Shown one piece after another: positions 7,641-8,966 of a DNA stretch of 8,966 bases (the stretch's first letter is position 1; every line of letters begins with the position of its first letter). Under the pieces are notes generated by a model. That model did not search any database. It was not told the DNA's origin and was given only the letters and a program-made list of their open reading frames with translations. Both the position numbers and the translations under genes were made by a program. The stretch comes from Opitutaceae bacterium (GTDB lineage: Bacteria > Verrucomicrobiota > Verrucomicrobiia > Opitutales > Opitutaceae): NCBI GenBank assembly GCA_031254955.1, contig JAIRTK010000180.1, positions 1 through 8,966 on the forward strand, given 5' to 3'.

Positions 7641-7748
7641 GAGGTTACGCGCGCCGGCGTAGCGCAGGTTTCCCAACCTGCTGACGGGCCGAAAGCCCGC
7701 CCTGAAGCAGACTTGGAAGTCTGCGTTACACCAGCAGCGCGTAACCTC
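7641..7748. repeat. Multi-hairpin element with perfect 12-bp terminal inverted repeats
   Basis: The 108-bp element starts with GAGGTTACGCGC (7641-7652) and ends with the exact reverse complement GCGCGTAACCTC (7737-7748). Inside are three hairpins in a row: GCAGGTT/AACCTGC around TCCC (7664-7681), CGGGC/GCCCG around CGAAA (7685-7699), and GCAGACT/AGTCTGC around TGGA (7707-7724, stem up to 8 bp). It would fold into a cloverleaf-like cruciform closed by the terminal arms. The form fits a REP/MITE-type non-coding repeat. Its position after meaB means it could also serve as an RNA-level 3' end structure. No target-site duplication is clear. Confidence 0.75.
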
Positions 7749-7783
7749 AGTTACCCATGATATTCCAGATATCCTGCTCGGGC

Positions 7784-7817
7784 CGGACCGGTCCGACCCA
7801 ACCCGACCCGGCCCGGC
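7784..7817. repeat. 12-bp palindrome joined to five 5-bp repeats
   Basis: CGGACCGGTCCG (7784-7795) is a perfect palindrome. Its last three bases begin a 5-bp periodic run (7793-7817) of CCGAC, CCAAC, CCGAC, CCGGC and CCGGC. It sits between the two larger palindromic elements. It might be an eroded part of either, or a protein-binding site; nothing in the sequence decides between these. Confidence 0.5.
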
Positions 7818-7852
7818 AGCGGCCTCGGCGAGGTTGCCTTATATCATTTCCT

Positions 7853-7967
7853 AATGAAAATCACACTATGAAAGCCGTTAAAGGTAGGGCGAGGCGTCCC
7901 GTCGAGCCGCGAGCGCTTCACACGGCTCGGCGGGACGCCTCGCCCTACCTGAAGTGTGATTTCCATT
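7853..7967. repeat. Two-tier long inverted repeat
   Basis: The inner arms are 28 bp each (7882-7909 and 7923-7950), beginning AGGTAGGGCGAGGCGTCCCG on the left. They pair with a single mismatch (T at 7902, readable as a G-U wobble in RNA) around a 13-nt loop. Outer arms of 15 bp (7853-7867, AATGAAAATCACACT, and 7953-7967) match at 14 of 15 positions. The outer and inner arms are separated by 14 nt on the left but only 2 nt on the right. The inner arms are very GC-rich and the outer arms A/T-rich, which suggests one palindrome inserted into another. It is probably a dispersed non-coding repeat and could block transcription reading in from either side. Confidence 0.8.
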
Positions 7968-8020
7968 CGCAAAGGGTATTGCCTTGGACGGATTGCGTTG
8001 GGTGGTTCAAATGGACTCCT

Positions 8021-8038
8021 GCGCGCAACCTCAACTTA
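8021..8038. repeat. Further copy of the spacer end motif, overlapping the ppx stop
   Basis: GCGCGCAACCTCAACTTA at this site closely resembles GCGCGTAACCTCAGTTA at 7737-7753, the right end of the multi-hairpin element, in the same orientation. Bases 8031-8033 are the ppx stop codon read on the minus strand, so the last codons of ppx lie within the motif. It may be the remaining end of another element copy, or the shared part may be chance in a GC-rich setting. Confidence 0.45.
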
Positions 8039-8963
8039 AACTCTCATCGGCGAGGCCCCAGCGGAGGTTGCGCGAGGAATGGTGGTAGGCGTCAAAGCCG
8101 CCCAGTTCGGCGATGGCGACGAGGGTTGCCAGCGCGGACGGGAAAACATCGGCGCGGCCGGACGGCATCGCGGGGACGCGGCGGCGTTCCGCGAGGGTTT
8201 GCGAGGCAAGATTGAGCAGCAGGGCGCGGAGTCTTTCGAGCGGGATGCGGGGCGACGTGTCGGGCAGCGGCTTGTTTTCGAGGGCGCCGAGGATGGCGCG
8301 GGCGGTGGTGAGCGTGCCGCCGGTGCCGATGGCGGTGGCGCCGGCGGGAAGCGCGGCGGGGAAACCGCTTCCGGCAAAGGTCTCGCGGGTGAGCCTGGCG
8401 ATGCGTTCAAGCGCGTCGCGGGGAATGGGCGCCGCGGGGTCGGGGATGCAGCGTTCGGTGAGGCGCACGCAGCCGAGCGGGAGGCTCACGGTGCGGCGGA
8501 TTTCGCGTCGGGCAAACGCAAGGCATTCGAGGCTGCCGCCGCCGAGGTCGAAGACGTGAAAGTCGCGCAGGCCGGACAGGGCGGGGTCGGAGAGGAGGCC
8601 GCGTCCGATCAGCACGGCCTCTTCCTGGCCGCTGAGGAGGCGCACGGCGTGGCCGGTGGCGGCGCGGACGCGTCGGCGAAATTCGTCGCCATTGGCGGCG
8701 TCGCGGACGGCGCTGGTTGCGACGAGCACGACAGGGTGCGGCGGGAGGCCGGCGGAGTCGGCGAGGAGGTTGCGGACGGCCTCAAGGCCGCGGGTCATGC
8801 CTTCCTCGGTGAGCGAGGGCGCGGCCTGGCTGATGCCGGCGCTGATGCGGGCTTCGATGGCGCGCATCTTGAGCGCGACGACCGGCGCGCCGGAGTGCTC
8901 GCGGGTGGCGACGAGGTTTTTGATGGAGTTGCTGCCGATGTCGATGATGGTGACGAGGGACAT
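8031..8963 (-). CDS. ppx: Ppx/GppA-family phosphatase, probable exopolyphosphatase
   Basis: This 310-residue protein of the ASKHA (sugar kinase/Hsp70/actin) fold belongs to the Ppx/GppA family. Members release phosphate from the ends of polyphosphate or hydrolyse guanosine pentaphosphate (pppGpp), linking phosphate stores and the stringent response. Visible motifs are the first phosphate loop IDIGSNSIK (residues 7-15), VATSAVRDAANG (81-92), SGQEEA (111-116, with the catalytic Glu expected at 114 or 115), the second phosphate loop FDLGGGSLE (138-146), GTGGT (213-217) and a C-terminal LRWGL (300-304). It ends after the two-lobed core and lacks the HD-like C-terminal domain of longer enzymes such as E. 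coli Ppx, so it is the short, single-module type. Sequence alone does not separate polyphosphate from pppGpp as the substrate. The ATG at 8963 is three bases from the window edge, so its promoter and ribosome-binding site cannot be seen. Confidence 0.9.
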   Translation of the reverse strand: MSLVTIIDIGSNSIKNLVATREHSGAPVVALKMRAIEARISAGISQAAPSLTEEGMTRGLEAVRNLLADSAGLPPHPVVLVATSAVRDAANGDEFRRRVRAATGHAVRLLSGQEEAVLIGRGLLSDPALSGLRDFHVFDLGGGSLECLAFARREIRRTVSLPLGCVRLTERCIPDPAAPIPRDALERIARLTRETFAGSGFPAALPAGATAIGTGGTLTTARAILGALENKPLPDTSPRIPLERLRALLLNLASQTLAERRRVPAMPSGRADVFPSALATLVAIAELGGFDAYHHSSRNLRWGLADESLS

Positions 8964-8966
8964 GGG

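Larger units (their letters stand above)
7620..8030. other. Repeat-filled convergent spacer between meaB and ppx
   Basis: This 411-bp spacer separates the 3' ends of two convergent genes. Most of it is taken up by palindromic elements: a three-hairpin element bounded by 12-bp inverted repeats (7641-7748), a palindrome plus 5-bp repeats (7784-7817) and a two-tier inverted repeat (7853-7967). A short A/T-rich patch (about 7836-7868) separates the last two. I see no convincing gene. A plus-strand frame starting at 7757 merely reads through the repeats and into the antisense of ppx. The spacer may terminate transcription from both sides by RNA structure, but there is no classic hairpin followed by a T run. 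Confidence 0.65.

Noticed and set aside
6882..7676. Minus-strand frame opposite meaB
   Set aside because: The plus frame encodes a complete MeaB GTPase with all G motifs; the antisense frame has no recognisable domain.
7664..7724. Rho-independent terminator for meaB
   Set aside because: The hairpins are good but none is followed by a T run, so I call the structure a repeat element with possible, unproven, terminator activity.
7757..8215. Plus-strand frame of 152 codons starting in the convergent spacer
   Set aside because: It runs through both arms of the long inverted repeat and then into antisense of ppx; its composition is that of repeats and antisense, with no ribosome-binding site.

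Overview
The window is a GC-rich bacterial segment (coding strands strongly favour G/C at third codon positions, with Ala-, Arg- and Pro-rich proteins). It holds four protein genes and two non-coding spacers. Three things fit a Verrucomicrobiota genome, perhaps Opitutaceae: an AddAB-like repair pair with no Fe-S cysteines in AddB, a long-form MeaB GTPase, and spacers packed with palindromic repeats. This assignment is inference from style and gene families; there is no rRNA or other marker here.

Layout. Positions 1-6031 carry a minus-strand addB-addA operon. addB (2504-6031) is complete. addA (1-2507) is cut by the left window edge after 835 codons. The genes overlap by ATGA, and the addA ribosome-binding site lies inside the last addB codons. 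A 403-bp divergent spacer (6032-6434) contains a three-copy 5-bp repeat and twelve degenerate copies of a 9-bp unit. The plus-strand gene 6435-7619 encodes a MeaB/ArgK GTPase, the chaperone of cobalamin-dependent methylmalonyl-CoA mutase. A 411-bp convergent spacer (7620-8030) is filled with at least two compound palindromic elements and a GC-rich palindrome/5-bp repeat. The minus-strand gene 8031-8963 is a short, single-domain Ppx/GppA exopolyphosphatase-type protein.

Function. The AddA-like helicase and AddB-like nuclease would form one complex that resects double-strand breaks and feeds RecA recombination. The MeaB and Ppx/GppA genes have no evident functional link to it or to each other. 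They look like housekeeping genes whose order reflects repeat-rich spacers rather than a pathway.

The proteins are recognisable families, and I see no clear new multi-gene system. The most distinctive material is in the spacers: the 9-bp periodic array, the 12-bp-bounded multi-hairpin element, the two-tier long inverted repeat, and an end motif shared by several elements that reaches into the ppx stop codon. The AddB-like protein, with neither Walker A nor Fe-S cysteines and with two Ala/Thr tracts, is the most unusual protein.
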